This document shows positions 42,129-52,554 of a stretch of DNA of 64,000 bases, piece after piece. The first letter of the stretch is position 1. Every line of letters starts with the position of its first letter. The DNA comes from Salvia splendens (taxonomy: Eukaryota > Streptophyta > Magnoliopsida > Lamiales > Lamiaceae): contig NC_056032.1 in assembly GCF_004379255.2 (NCBI RefSeq), positions 30,973,322-31,037,321 of the forward strand, in the 5' to 3' direction. The translations under genes were made by a program, and so were the position numbers. The notes under the pieces are model-generated. The model saw only the letters and a program-made list of their open reading frames with translations. It was not told the origin of the DNA and ran no database searches.

Positions 42129-45100
42129 CTAAGACGAGCTAGTTGCTAATGCAGTGACTAATAGACCAAGTATAAGAAATGGCTGTGCACTAGCCTGAAA
42201 TAGAATATGGAGCTAATCAAATACATGTACAAAATACCCAAACGTTCAGCCGTTCAACTGCTTTTTATGCTCGTCATATTCATGAATCTTACTATACAAG
42301 GAAATAATATGTACCTGATACTTGACATCATATTTCACTGGGTCTTTGAGGAAGTACTTGAACTGTGTTAAATGGTAGTCAAATTCACTAGTTAGAGCAG
42401 CATATGACAGTCTAACAGAGAAACTATGCAAAGATATTGAATATCATTATCGAATTCTGAGCATTATTTTCCACTCTAACTGAAGGAATTATTCAAGGAA
42501 TGAATCCAGAAAAAAGATAGGTCTCAACCATCACTACCTGAAAAAAGACTTGAGGGGCAATTAACCCTAGAAGTGCTAAAGCATACAACGGTTTACCAGA
42601 ACCTAGAAGATATCCTGCAATGAAAATAACAGAAACTTGTCATGAGATACATTCACCAAAAATTATCTTTTGAGTTGATAGTAAGCATTTACCAGCCACA
42701 GATATCTGAGTTATGTCGATAGCACCAACACAGATCCATTTTGCAGTCTCAGAGCCAAAAGCCACTGGGAGCGACTGTATATATTGAATTATGTAAGACT
42801 ACAAGTATTTGCTTCCCTGAATGCAAGTGTGTATGTTCATCAGGATTCCACGCTAATTTATAAAACTAATCCGTAAAAGTTACCTGCAGTCCCATTTTTC
42901 GGTCTCCTTCAACACTCTTGAAATCATTTACAATTGCTATGCCCAGCTAAGGCTCAGAAAAATGAAATTTATGTAACAGTTCTTCTCTATTAAGAAGCAC
43001 ATAAAATGTAGAAACAGAAAAAAGAGGTATCACGTACACCGGCTATACTGTAGAGCAATGTTAGAACAATAATGTCTGGTGTCAGGGTCCCAAACAGCGC
43101 TTGACCAGCCCACCTAAGATTGATATATTCAAAGAATTTTGAATATCATAAGACATACAACAGGGGGAAAGGCACCATGCTCATGGCATGAGTTTGACAT
43201 AAATTACGACTATTATGTCCGGAAAAATTGCACTCACATCTTACACAAAATGATAATTACACATTAATTTCATATGTAGCCGTGTAGGCAATTATCCACA
43301 ACAAAACAAACCACTGACTAATTTACTGGTCATTACAAACTCCAAAGTGGCCACTAGTCTTCATTGTATATTGAAACTCCACACACAATTTCACTTTTGA
43401 AACACTTGTAGCTATCCAGACAACTTTAATACTTCCAACACACATTATACAAAACTCAAAGTTGAGAAATTACCAAGGCAAACTAATGTAGCTCGCTCCT
43501 AGGGCGAAATTGCCGATCCATCCATTTTGTTTTAGCTGCAAAACAGGAAGTTGTACTTATTCATCCCTTCCCAAAATTTCAAACTTCAGTGTATAAATTA
43601 AGATGAGGTGAACACCTTTAAGGGGGGAGCTGAATATATGTAGGATAATAAGGATCCGCCAAGGGCAAGGTAAAATATCACTGGGGTATTATGCCCTGCC
43701 TGTATAGAAAAAGCAATTAGGAAAGATTCTACAACATTTGCAAGTAAAGAACCATCCTTTTGAAGACCTACCCACACATCCAAAAGACCAGCCAACCCAA
43801 GGCCTGCCAGGAGCAGCACCCATATTTGTGTAATCACCTGATAATATTATGTATTTAGTATTGGAGAACAAGATCATTTCATACCAGAGAATAACTTGAA
43901 ATGTAAAGTACCTCATTCTCAGATACTGCTCCTGATGGTATTGGACGATAGGGCTCGTTGATAGCATCGATCTCTCTATCATACCAATCATTAATTGTCT
44001 ACAAGTTGAAATACATTAAATACATAGACAGAGATCTTGAGACTAGAGCAGATATAGAAGTTCCATAATTAGCAAACATCTAATTAATATGGGTAGTACC
44101 TGTGTATAACCAGTCAGGCAAGGTCCAGACATAAGCATGCAGACTACTGATTTAGCTACATCTTCCGGAGTCCAGTGGAAATTGCCTGTGAGAAAGTCAG
44201 GGTAATTGCATAAGACGTAGACAGCACTAAGTACTTTTTATCATCGAAAATGGACGGTTAACTCATTATTTGAGGATTAAGGAACATAATTATTCATTAA
44301 ATTTCAGTTTATGCACACTAAATGTCTGCCTTTTGAAATAAGCTTATGACACAACACAATGACTACTATTAACAGCCTGCAACAGTAAATGTTTATATAT
44401 GCACGACAATACGACAATGCGTGAGGCAAATGCGCTATGCAGTACTCTCATAAATCTACAAACTGTAGTAATAGTTAATATAAATTGGTTCCAATGTCAC
44501 ACTTGCATTATAAAACACTTCCAGTGATAGAAATTACCCGATGCAGCAGCTCCACAGACTACACCCCAAACAAGAGGAGGCCATGTAACAGGTTTCATCA
44601 GCTGAACTCGAATCTTCCATTTATCCTAAAAATTATCACTACGTGTATTAGCAGAAGACCGAAATAAGAAACAAATTCGTAATCAAGAGAAAACTCCCGC
44701 ACTCTATACAACACTCATTACCTCAGTATCAAATTCAATAAATCCATAGCTCATAAATAGACTTACAGTTTCCTGCTTAGCTCCTTTAATACCGAGAATC
44801 TGATTAAAGCTTGAACCCTTATCAGCCGGTGCCTTATCTGGTACCTTGGCTCCAACTACCACACATCAACCAAAAAATCTCAACAAAACATTTAAACCTC
44901 AATCCATATGCAACCAATTTATACCATTCAAAAAGGAAAATTAACCATACCTTTGTCTGTATCGGTCTCAGTAGCTCTAACTACAAGTCTCCGTACTAGC
45001 AAACTCAATGCACACCAAATTAGCACACAAAAAACGCAGAGAAGAAGCGCACAACGCAATCGCTCAAAACAGCAATCAATTATTTATTTGGAAAAATAAG

Positions 45101-45220
45101 CTTACTATGTACGGAAGTAGAGCTCGGATTGACCGCCAGCCGTCGATTTCGCTGCGAATTGAATGCACCGTAGTTGGAAGATAATTGCAGTGAAAAGGCT
45201 GAGTTGAGTAGGGAAGCCAT
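42129..45220 (-). CDS. CHLG: Chlorophyll synthase, chloroplastic (15 exons)
   Basis: Attaches the phytyl or geranylgeranyl tail to chlorophyllide in plastid membranes; UbiA prenyltransferase family. Exons placed by GT/AG and frame: 45220-45106, 44995-44951, 44855-44767, 44625-44538, 44185-44100, 43998-43912, 43837-43772, 43699-43616, 43535-43474, 43113-43038, 42946-42884, 42774-42693, 42614-42538, 42362-42315, 42194-42129; 1134 bases, 377 residues, close to the usual 380-390. The N-terminus ([15 protein letters not shown]) is a plastid transit peptide. Prenyl-diphosphate/Mg motifs are NDWYDREID (144-152) and DFKSVEGDR (274-282). Typical stretches [28 protein letters not shown] and [15 protein letters not shown] confirm identity. 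No break seen. Confidence 0.95.
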
Positions 45221-45619
45221 TGCAGAGAAAACGGGAGAGCTTAGTGTTCCGATGATAAAACTGTAGTGTCTTTATCGTAGTCTTCAGTGGTGACGTGGCG
45301 TACAGTGATGGGATAAGCGTCCGTTTCGGCTCTACTACGAAATTCTAGCCCAAGTTCCCTATTCGGCTATTTCCGGCAAGGCCAACTAAACAGTAGATTA
45401 ATATTTAATGAGATAACCTTTTTCTTCAAATGGAATTCAATCTAACATTTCGTGGAACAAATAACTTGTACGGATATTTTCCATTTATGCAAGAGGGATT
45501 TTAATGCTAAAAATAGTTCAGTGGGTCAATGCATTTGAACTTTGTTTCAAAATCCTTTATTTCTCTTGTACCATCTCTAATCATACTTCAAAACTCTTTT
45601 TTGGCATAGACAATTTCTC

Positions 45620-46070
45620 TAATCAGACCATCTTCAACCATACTCTAAAAATAAATTTTAGTGTAGAAATATTCTCCAACCATACACCAAACTCAAACTC
45701 ATTTTTGGTATTTTTTGTGAAACAATACCAAATATGGTGTTACTGCAAAAAATTTATGAGACAAAAACTCAAAAATGGTGTAAATGGTTAGAGTAAAAGT
45801 ACTTTTTATGTGACGTATACTAAAAAATGGGTTTGAGTTTGGTGTAAATAGTTAGGGATGGTCTCATACACCAAATCCAAACCCATTTTTAGGGTTTTCA
45901 ATATAATAACACCATATTTGGTTTTACTGCAAAATTTTTGTGAGACAAATACCTAAAAATGGTGTAAATTTTAAATATGGTGTGAATGATTAGAGTAAAA
46001 CTATTTTTTTTGTGTGACATTTATAAAAATGTGTATAGATTTAGCGTAAATGGTTGGATATGGCCTTCCT
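45620..46070. repeat. Two adjacent foldback (MITE-like) repeats
   Basis: Inverted sequences of the type ACCATACACCAAACTCAAA...TTTGAGTTTGGTGTAAAT. One unit runs about 45623-45865 (CAGACCATCTTCAACCATAC to GTTAGGGATGGTCTC), a second about 45866-46068 (CATACACCAAATCCAAACCC to GTAAATGGTTGGATATGG). Both are AT-rich and non-coding. The family was not identified. Confidence 0.55.
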
Positions 46071-46239
46071 ACCCAACTGGCCAATATCAACTTTTGCAAT
46101 AAAATTCATGATAAAAAGCGGCTCCTCATTTAATCTGCACTAATACTGTAAAAACTAAAAAGGATAAATTATTTTCAAGAAGTGTAGCATAAAATGGTTG
46201 AAAAGAATACGGAAGATAGATTTTGCAAGAGAGATATAA

Positions 46240-48324
46240 GAGCATCCATAGTGGTGCGGATGTCCTGACGGACATCTCCGGGGACATCCCAAAAACACCT
46301 CCTGCCACGTCATAAGGACTTCCCACTGCAATGCCACGTCATAAGGACATCCCACTGCACAGTGGCGGACATCCCCAAGGACATCCCGACGGACTTCCCA
46401 CAATAATAAAAATTCACAAATTCACCAAATTAAACAATTTACGGAATTAAAATTTCGACACAAATACGGAGAAATTGCATCCACTTTATTTAAAAAAAAC
46501 ATACACAGTACAAAAAAACATACATAATTATTTTAAAAAATTACATAGTTAAAAAAAACCGCCGTCTCACTCCTCGGATTCCCCGCCGCCAGTACCCTCG
46601 TCGTCCCCGCCGGTAGTCCCCTCGTCGCCACTCTCCGCCATGTCTCCCAACCCCAAATCGCGCCGCATACTGTTGATGATATCCTTCAGCGACGACCTGT
46701 AATGGCGATCGGTCGATGTCCGCCATTCAACCATTGCACGTAACAGGGTTTCATGTTGCGCGACGCGGGCGAGTGAGGGGAGCTCGGGATCGTTTTGGGT
46801 AGGAGCTACCGATTGGTTCTCGGCGAACCCGCTGGCGCTTCCACTCGCCATCCGCGCCGCGGACTTTTGCCCCACCGGGCGACGGCGGCTGGCCGACGAT
46901 GAAGGTGTCAGGAACTCTGCCTCGGCGGGGGGAGTTCGTGGGAACCAGCACTGCTACTGTACTCCCTGGAGACGCTGATCTTCGTCCGCATCGGCCAGCC
47001 AGATTCAACACCCGTAGTAAACTTGGCCGAAGTCTGCACCACAAGATACACCTCCCAATATTTGAATTCCCCGAAGCCCGCCGCAACGTCTTTGAACTGA
47101 TGGTGAGACAGAAGCTTCACTTCCTCGACAGACATGCCGCTGGTTGCCGAGCGGAGGTTGTTTGTGTAAATGCCAGTGAATCGGCTGAGCTGCCTCTTCA
47201 GCCGCTCCCACTGTTTCCGGCATTGCTCTCCGTTGTGAGGCTTCCCCCCTGGCAGTTTGAATTGGAGGTAGCTTTGGCTAATGCGCCACCACATCCTGTC
47301 GATATGCTGGTTAGCCCCGATATATGGATCCTCCACTATACTGATCCACGCCTTCGCAAGCGCGATGCACTCCTCTGTGCTCCAGACGGTCCTCTCTTTC
47401 CCGCTGGATCCCTCCTCCACCTCAACGGCCACCGCCTCACCATCGTACCCAGTCGCAGGCGAGGTAGTGCCCCGTCCCCTGCCTCTCTCTCTCCTTGTCC
47501 TCCCCCTCCTCCATGTCGCCATTGGTGCGTCTGTGGGAGAATCCCGGATCGGAGATAGCCCCAACTCCTCAAACGAGAATGTCTCGATACCAGTGAACTG
47601 AGTCTCGAGAGGAGTACTCGGGGGTTGTCCGTCGACAGTAAATCCATATAGGGGCGATAGACATTGTCCACCGGTGATTGGGGGACCCCTGCCTACTCCC
47701 CCGCAGCGACAGGCGAGCCCTGCATCATTCTCGGCATCATCATCCCGGTCATCTGGGGCGGCATCATCCCCGGCATTCCGTGCATCATCCCCGGCATTGG
47801 GGTCATTCTGGCACTCACCCTGGGCATTTGGGGCATTTGGGGCATCATCCCATACCAAGGCGGCTACATGTTGTAGTACCCGGACATTATCCCCGCCGTC
47901 ATTTGGGGTTGGGGCATCATCCCCGCCATTCCGGACATCGTGGCGAACATTGGGGTACTTCAGCCAACGGGAAAGATCAGTCCATGTGACTCGCTCGTGG
48001 CGGGGGAATCACTATCGTGGTGCTCCATTTATCTTCAAAAGAAAAGTATTTAGAGAGAGAGATACTCGTTAATACAAGTGGTGCTGATGAAATGAAGTTC
48101 AACGAGCCATATTTATAGAATTTTAGAAAAAAAATAATAAAATAATCGGGACGTCCGCGCGGACGTCCGTGGAGTCAACGCAATGGCGGACGTCCCGGGA
48201 ACGCCGCGGAACTCCGGCACGCGGACGTCCGTATCCGCGTCACCGCTGCACAATGCGGACGTCCCGCGCGGAACTCCGGCACGCGGCCGGACGTCCGCCG
48301 GGACGGGCGCCATTGTGGATGCTC
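46240..48324 (-). mobile_element. PIF/Harbinger-type element carrying only ORF1
   Basis: Terminal repeats GAGCATCCATAGTGG and CCATTGTGGATGCTC, flanked by TAA on both sides (46237-46239, 48325-48327). Subterminal regions are full of GGACATCC (left) and GGACGTCC (right, six copies between 48145 and 48300). The only gene is an ORF1-type protein on the minus strand; no DDE transposase. It is therefore a non-autonomous but gene-bearing element of 2085 bp. Confidence 0.85.
46564..48030 (-). pseudogene. Harbinger ORF1 (Myb/SANT-like) protein in element 46240-48324
   Basis: Main frame 47858-46908, open upstream to about 48000 (SRWLKYPNVRHDV) but in a different frame from the likely ATG at about 48030 (MEHHDSDSP). 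The SANT-like region is RTVWSTEECIALAKAWISI...WWRISQSYLQF...CRKQWERLKRQLSRF and GIYTNN; a second block is FGEFKYWEVYLVVQTSAKF. A frameshift near 46905 leads to the C-terminal part ending at 46567 (VAQHETLLRAMVEW, then an acidic EEGTGGG-type tail). In autonomous elements this protein helps bring the transposase to the ends. At least two breaks mean it is not functional as read. Confidence 0.8.
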
Positions 48325-48344
48325 TAAGCATGTCAAAAGAAATA

Positions 48345-48580
48345 CTCCCTCCGTCCGGCATTAGGAGTCCCGGTTGAGTTGGGTGCGGGTTTTAAGAAAT
48401 ATTTGAGTGTGTAATAATTGGAGTGTGTGATAATGGAATGTGAGACTCATTTGCATTATTATTTGCTTTATTCTTTGGATGTATTTTTACTTGTGCTTTT
48501 TAGTATTTTATTTTATAATATTTTTATTTCACTTTTTATGAAAATGTCTAGCTGGGACTTCTAATGCCGGACGGAGGGAG
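48345..48580. mobile_element. Stowaway MITE (236 bp)
   Basis: Ends CTCCCTCCGTCCGGCATTAG and CTAATGCCGGACGGAGGGAG are inverted repeats, flanked by TA (48343-48344, 48581-48582), as in Tc1/mariner-derived Stowaway MITEs. It lies only 18 bp from the right TAA of the Harbinger element. Confidence 0.88.
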
Positions 48581-48582
48581 TA

Positions 48583-49374
48583 CTAAAAAATTTTAGATGA
48601 CTCAGAAAAAATTGTACTCTATGTCCTATAAAAATATAGACATACGATATAATACTAAAATTAAGACAATATTGGTAAAGTAATAGAGATGAAGAGAAGA
48701 GTAGTTAAAGTAGTGTTAGTGGATTGTGAGATCCATATTATTATTAGTGTTTTGATGATGATATAAGTTGTAAATAAATTGATGTATAAGGGTAATAAAT
48801 TCGATAACTTTCCATAAATGGAAATGCTCATATTTTTATGGGACCAACGAAAATGAAAAATGCACATATTTTTATGATACGAACGAAGTATAACTATTGT
48901 CATAAGATCAGAATTAATGGTGGATTAGAAAATGAGAAAATTAATTATGTTATTGCCGCATCACTAGTCGCCTGCCAATTCACAAATTATGGCGTGCAAG
49001 TTGCAACACATCAATTCTCGATGCATAAATATTCCTTCTGTAAACATTTTTTATTCGACATGAAATTTATTTGGTTTTATTTTGTGAATTAAGTAAAATC
49101 AATAAAATATGAAAGACAACAAAATATAAATAATACTATTGTAATATCAGACCTTCGACGACACAATAGCGGACGTCCCGGTCGCCCGTCGCGGACGTCC
49201 GACCGGACGTCCGCCATTGGAGATGCTCTAACAAGGTGAAACTAGGTAAGAAAAACCCACGATTCAGCCCAATATGAAATCACTGCATACAACCGGATAA
49301 TTAAACACTGGAGAAAAGCGAAGGTAGTCTGATATATCGGAGAAGCGATCTGTAAATCAGAAGGCTCGCAGAAA
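48583..49374. other. Intergenic stretch with a Harbinger terminal fragment, upstream of GRXS16
   Basis: AT-rich until about 49150. From about 49160 to 49228 the right end of another Harbinger-type MITE is present (three GGACGTCC, then CCATTGGAGATGCTC and TAA at 49229-49231); no left end was found. The last 140 bp are probably promoter and leader of the glutaredoxin gene. Confidence 0.6.
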
Positions 49375-51094
49375 ATGGGTGCTTTAAACTTGTCATCTCC
49401 AACACACTTCCCTTACTCTCTTCAGACACTCTCCATTTTATCCAATTCCAGATATGCCCCTTCCCTTTCTTTCAATTCCCTTCCCAGCCCCACCGCTCTC
49501 TTCCTCTCCGCATCCTTCAAGCACAAATCACCGGCGAAGCACCGCCGCCGCGGCCTCATCGTCTCCGCGCTGCAGAAGTTGTCGGAGACTGACTCGGTCA
49601 CGGTTTCCTCCGATTCCGATGGAAACTTACCGTCCAATTCCGGTGTTTACGCCATTTACGACAGTGGCGGCGGCCTTCAATTCGTCGGCATAACGCGGAA
49701 TCTCGCCGCCAGTGTTCTCGCTCACAAGAAGTCCTTGCCGGCGCTTTGTTCCGCCGTGAAGGTATCGAGTTTTGTGCTTAGTTAAATTGCGATTTTGCGA
49801 TAACGCATGTGAAGAATCTGTACCTTTGTAGAAAGCTTTTAATTTTGAAGGATATTGCTTGATCGAGTTTGAATTAATCTTCAGCTCTGAATTTGGAGCA
49901 TTTTAATTTGATCTATTGCCGAATTATAGTTGTTATATTGCAATTACTCGGATGAAATCCCCATTCCTTATCTGAATCCACCCGCCCCCAATTTTTAAAT
50001 TAGGTTTTCATTGGAACTCTATGTGCGAAAAGGAATTTCATCTCATAATTTACTAGCTCAAATTCGTTAATTTACTCAACTTGGATCGAAATGTAGCACT
50101 AGAAAGTAGAAGCACTGTTTGATTGGCTGTTTTGCTTTTTCCAAATTCGACCATGCATTATTTGAAGCCCCTTGATTAAATGAGTTTAAACTTGACAGCG
50201 GTATCATTTGAGCTCAATCACATTGCCAAGTGAAATTGAATTGGAATTCAAGGGTGGGTTCATAAATTGAAAAGATTGAACTACGTTTAATTTTGTTTAT
50301 TTTTTAACTTGGAAACCTAACAGTAAATCTTCTAATCGTAAGAAATAAGAATACCTATTGCTTATCTTTATCGTCCCACGCAGAGATTGCTTACAAATAC
50401 ACTTTCTTACATGTAGTTTATCGTTCCAGTCAGCTAAAGTTCGAACTGTGGGCTCAAAATGTTTGAACAAGATTCTGATTACAATAGGCACATATGCATC
50501 ATTTCATTGATCTGTATAAGTTTTTGTTCCATTATGTGTAGTTCTTGTGTTTATCATTTGCCATTTCAAAATCATTGGATTGCCATTGTGTAGGTTGCAG
50601 TGGTAGAGGACCCAGATAAAAATGCTCTAACCGAAGCATGGAAAGAATGGTTGCAAGAACACATAGCAGCCACTGGGAAGGTTCCACCAGGAAATGAACC
50701 CGGGAATTCAACGTGGGTGAAAAGGGCTCCGAGAAAGAAGTCTGATCTGAGGTTGACACCAGGCCGCCACGTTCAGGTGACAGTGCCTCTGGAGGATCTC
50801 GTTGACAGGCTAGTGAAAGAGAACAAAGTGGTTGCATTCATCAAGGGTTCAAGAAGCGCCCCATTGTGTGGGTACTCACAGAGGGTCGTGGCGATTCTTG
50901 AAAACCAAGGGGTGGATTACGAGACCGTTGATGTGCTCGATGAAGAGTATAACTTTGGTTTGAGGGAGACGTTGAAGAATTACAGTAACTGGCCTACATT
51001 CCCTCAGATTTTTGTTAATGGAGAATTGGTTGGGGGCTGTGATATACTGACCTCCATGTATGAGAAAGGTGAGCTTGCTGGTATGTTCAAGTAG
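49375..51094 (+). CDS. GRXS16: Chloroplast monothiol glutaredoxin, GRXS16 type
   Basis: Two exons: 49375-49761 and 50594-51094 (888 bases, 295 residues; about 293 in Arabidopsis). A plastid transit peptide covers about 1-65. The N-terminal domain has a GIY-YIG-like start ([16 protein letters not shown]). The C-terminal glutaredoxin domain has [32 protein letters not shown] and the glutathione-site Pro. Family role: iron-sulfur cluster carriage and redox control in plastids. Notable: the active site reads Cys221-Gly-Tyr-Ser, where monothiol glutaredoxins of this class normally have Cys-Gly-Phe-Ser. A polyadenylation-like AATAAA lies at about 51229. Confidence 0.93.
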
Positions 51095-51364
51095 AATGTA
51101 ATTTTATATACTCCTTTTTATCTTTTGTTTTTCAGAGTTTATTTTGGATCCAGGAGGAGAAAGAGGCAAAGCTAGTTGTATTAAGTTAAGTCAGATTATG
51201 GATTGATTGATCCATTGTTTTCATGTATCAATAAAAAACAGTTTCATTATATGAAACAAATGCAGATAGCATCGATTGTATACAATTCATCGATGTTTTG
51301 AACGGTAGAGCAGAGCTTCGACGACACAATTCACAATCAATGAACACAACTAACTACAACATGT

Positions 51365-51680
51365 GCTACTATGTCGCTGATGACATTTATCCAATTTGAC
51401 TATCATTCGTGGAGTTCTTTTCTAGTCCAACCCGTGCCCAGTAGAGCTCTTTTTGCACAGAATCAACCTACATTTGGCACGAAAAAACATTGAAAGAACA
51501 TTCCGTATTCCACACGGATGATTCGCGATCATCAAAGGTCCAAGGGGTTTGTGATTTCGGAAGTACTTGTTGATATCATGTAGACATGCATTATATTGCA
51601 CAACATGATGATCGAGGATGAAAGACAAAATGACTCAAATTGGATATATGATCGGCTCGTCGAGCTCATCCTGAATTGAG
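51365..51680 (+). pseudogene. Decayed Harbinger transposase C-terminus
   Basis: Plus-strand pieces in different frames give YYVADDIYP, ARKNIERTFRIPHG then a stop then FAIIKGP, and finally TCIILHNMMIEDERQND followed by LVELILN and a stop. These match the end of PIF/Harbinger DDE transposases (RKDVERAFG, FAIV.GPAR, ACIILHNMIIEDE in the family). Many stops and shifts; only the last about 100 codons are represented. It is the only transposase trace of this superfamily in the window. Confidence 0.75.
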
Positions 51681-52554
51681 AAGCAATGATTAATTGCTAG
51701 TTTTTTTTGCCAAATATAAAAAAAATTGCAAAACTGAAAGATCCAATAAAAAACTAGCTAAAAATAGTAGATTTTGAACCAGAACGGCTATTTTTGACCA
51801 GAAATTGAAATTTTGGGGAACATCATGCAAAAAAAATAAATGTTAAACAATAAAATTGGATAAAATAGTTGCATATTTTGTGTTGAAATTAAAACTATTG
51901 GTTGCAAACTTAAAATTGGAATTGTTCCGGTTTGGAACCGGCTATTCTTGCTTGCTCCGTTGGTGGGTACATAATTTGCAATACTACTAGAATTTAGATA
52001 CTGTGGTCAAGTGAAATATCATAACATGTAAATTATGCTCAATTTAATCCCAAAATATCATTTAATAAGAAAGAAAAGTCCCAAAATAGTTGTAGTCACA
52101 ATTCATAAATTTTGGAAAGTGATAATTTGGATACGTGTACCATTTTTCTTCTATAGTAATGTCTGGTCACCAAATCCAGAAACAACCTAACATGGGAAGG
52201 CTTGTATAATCTCGACCCACAAAATATAACTTAGAAAATGAAGTTTTGTGTTTGAATAATTGAGTCTAATAATAGTAATTTGAGAGCAATTACTAATACA
52301 ACTAACATTCCTAATTTCCATTATATACGCTTCTTATCTTATCCAGAAAACGACAAGTAATTTATTACTAGTTCGTAGTTATAAAAAAGAATGCTTAATC
52401 ATCTTAAAATTGATTAATTCGTCAGTTTTAACTAACTTTCTTTCAAAATTCCTCGCACCAATTGGATCGTTGACTCGATTCAGTCTCTTCTAAACATTTC
52501 CGAATCCAAACTTTTCTCACAAAAAATAAAAAGAAGTTTCAGAAAAAGGAGGTA
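51681..52554. other. Intergenic stretch upstream of the SAC8-like gene
   Basis: AT-rich, no gene or complete element recognised. The last 100-150 bp are pyrimidine-rich leader sequence of the SAC gene (ATG at 52555). Confidence 0.4.

Noticed and set aside
49152..51335. Shared 15-mer CTTCGACGACACAAT at about 49153 and 51318
   Set aside because: Both lie near Harbinger remains and may be a shared element piece, but the match does not extend, so no repeat was annotated.
51422..51628. Minus-strand frame of 68 codons
   Set aside because: It is antisense to the decayed Harbinger transposase, whose motifs are on the plus strand.
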